Shown here: positions 44,985 to 45,521 of the stretch, one piece after another
Layout: each line of letters opens with the position of its first letter
Position numbering within the stretch: position 1 is the first letter of the stretch
Assembly (NCBI GenBank): GCA_015059015.1
Contig: SVBG01000012.1
Location: forward strand, 1 to 45,521
Direction: 5' to 3'
Length of the DNA: 45,521 nt
From: Erysipelotrichaceae bacterium
GTDB lineage: Bacteria; Bacillota_I; Bacilli_A; ML615J-28; CAG-313
Position numbers and translations under genes: made by a program
The notes under the pieces: generated by a model
The model's input: only the letters and a program-made list of their open reading frames with translations
Databases searched by the model: none
Told to the model about the DNA's origin: nothing

Positions 44985-45521
44985 TTTGCTTCTTTATCTT
45001 AAATTTCTTATTTTTTGTTTCTTCCAAAGCTTTTTGCTTTTCTAATTCTTCTCTATAAACTTCATACTCTAAATCATATTTATCTAAATTAGCCATAACT
45101 TCTTCATCATACAAGTGACAAGTAACAAAGTGATTTTTAGTATGTTCAATAAACTTAGGAGTTTTAAATTTACATACATTCATACAACTTTCACATCTTG
45201 TATGGAATTTACATCCCTTTGGAGGATTAGCAGGAGATGGGATATCTCCTTTTAGAATAATACGATTCATCTTAGCATCTGGATCAGGTACAGGTACTGC
45301 TGAAAATAATGCTTTAGTATACGGATGAAGAGGATTATCAAATATATCTACAGTATCTCCGATTTCCATTGTATTTCCTAAATACATTACAATAATACTA
45401 TCAGTAATATATTTAACAACAGATAAGTCATGAGATATAAACATATATGTAAGTCCTAGTTCGTTTTGTAATTGTTTAAGTAAGTTAATAATTTGTGCTT
45501 GAATAGATACATCAAGTGCAC
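44968..45521 (-). CDS. oppF: Oligopeptide ABC transporter ATP-binding subunit OppF, C-terminal part
   Basis: The gene enters from the right edge; only about the last 184 codons are present. The frame is open to the window end and begins [18 protein letters not shown], the D-loop just after Walker B. The switch His follows in [10 protein letters not shown]. The C-terminal oligopeptide transporter signature is clear: [12 protein letters not shown], then [19 protein letters not shown] with clustered Cys, and a final VTCHLYDE. An internal Met (45444) is not the true start. A charged tail of about 40 residues ([15 protein letters not shown]) extends past the usual end. It marks the tail of a second opp gene set to the right of the window. 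Confidence 0.92.
   Translation of the reverse strand, partial: ALDVSIQAQIINLLKQLQNELGLTYMFISHDLSVVKYITDSIIVMYLGNTMEIGDTVDIFDNPLHPYTKALFSAVPVPDPDAKMNRIILKGDIPSPANPPKGCKFHTRCESCMNVCKFKTPKFIEHTKNHFVTCHLYDEEVMANLDKYDLEYEVYREELEKQKALEETKNKKFKIKKQNEDEK

Noticed and set aside
1-45521. Use of a Mycoplasma genetic code (TGA as Trp)
   Set aside because: Trp residues at conserved places are TGG; the genes are complete with TAA/TAG stops and TGA stops the 31-codon ORF. No in-frame TGA interrupts a conserved domain.

Overview
This is an AT-rich window (I judge roughly 30% G+C by eye) from a Gram-positive-type, low-GC bacterium. The evidence is sigma-A promoters close to TTGACA-N17-TATAAT, strong AGGAGG-type ribosome binding sites, many lipoproteins, and FakAB and AzlCD homologues. 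TGG encodes Trp and TGA is read as a stop, so this is not a Mycoplasma-type code. Giant surface proteins combining subtilase, Ig-like and BspA leucine-rich repeat domains, next to short-gap operons, fit a host-associated, uncultured Bacilli/Mollicutes-like lineage (RF39, Acholeplasma-like or similar). That lineage assignment is inference.

Layout, left to right; nearly everything is on the minus strand. (1) 1-13,940: one long operon driven by a near-consensus promoter at about 14,005. In transcription order it holds a 2,493-aa lipid-anchored S8 protease with BspA repeats, an InlB-repeat/beta-helix lipoprotein, then oppA, oppB, oppC and the first codons of oppD. (2) 14,249-16,568: a divergent Ser alpha/beta hydrolase (plus strand) and a PlsC-type acyltransferase carrying a zinc ribbon. 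(3) 16,740-22,303: a tight five-gene operon, fakB-fakA-MFS_2 transporter-acyltransferase-alpha/beta hydrolase with a Cys nucleophile, which reads as a unit for taking up and activating external fatty acids or lipids. (4) 22,454-23,459: azlC-azlD, branched-chain amino-acid export, with their own promoter and terminator. (5) 23,460-28,600: a small module with a consensus promoter, a leader that ends in an attenuator-like hairpin, a 31-codon ORF, a lipoprotein and a secreted metzincin-type metalloprotease. On both sides it has copies of one about 30-bp terminator/promoter repeat, and one copy sits at the head of a decayed transposase. (6) 28,610-45,521: a second long operon: oppF (cut by the window end), a 78-aa membrane protein, a second 2,502-aa S8/BspA protease, and three large Ig-domain lipoproteins, closed by a clear terminator.

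Taken together, the window looks like a protein- and lipid-scavenging locus. Two paralogous giant surface proteases and a secreted metalloprotease would cut external protein, lipoproteins with Ig/LRR/beta-helix domains would bind substrates or surfaces, and Opp systems would import the peptides. FakAB with two acyltransferases and two hydrolases would use external acyl groups for membrane lipid. The linkage of each giant protease to Opp genes, and the resemblance of the two modules, suggests an ancient duplication of an 'S8-BspA + Opp' unit.
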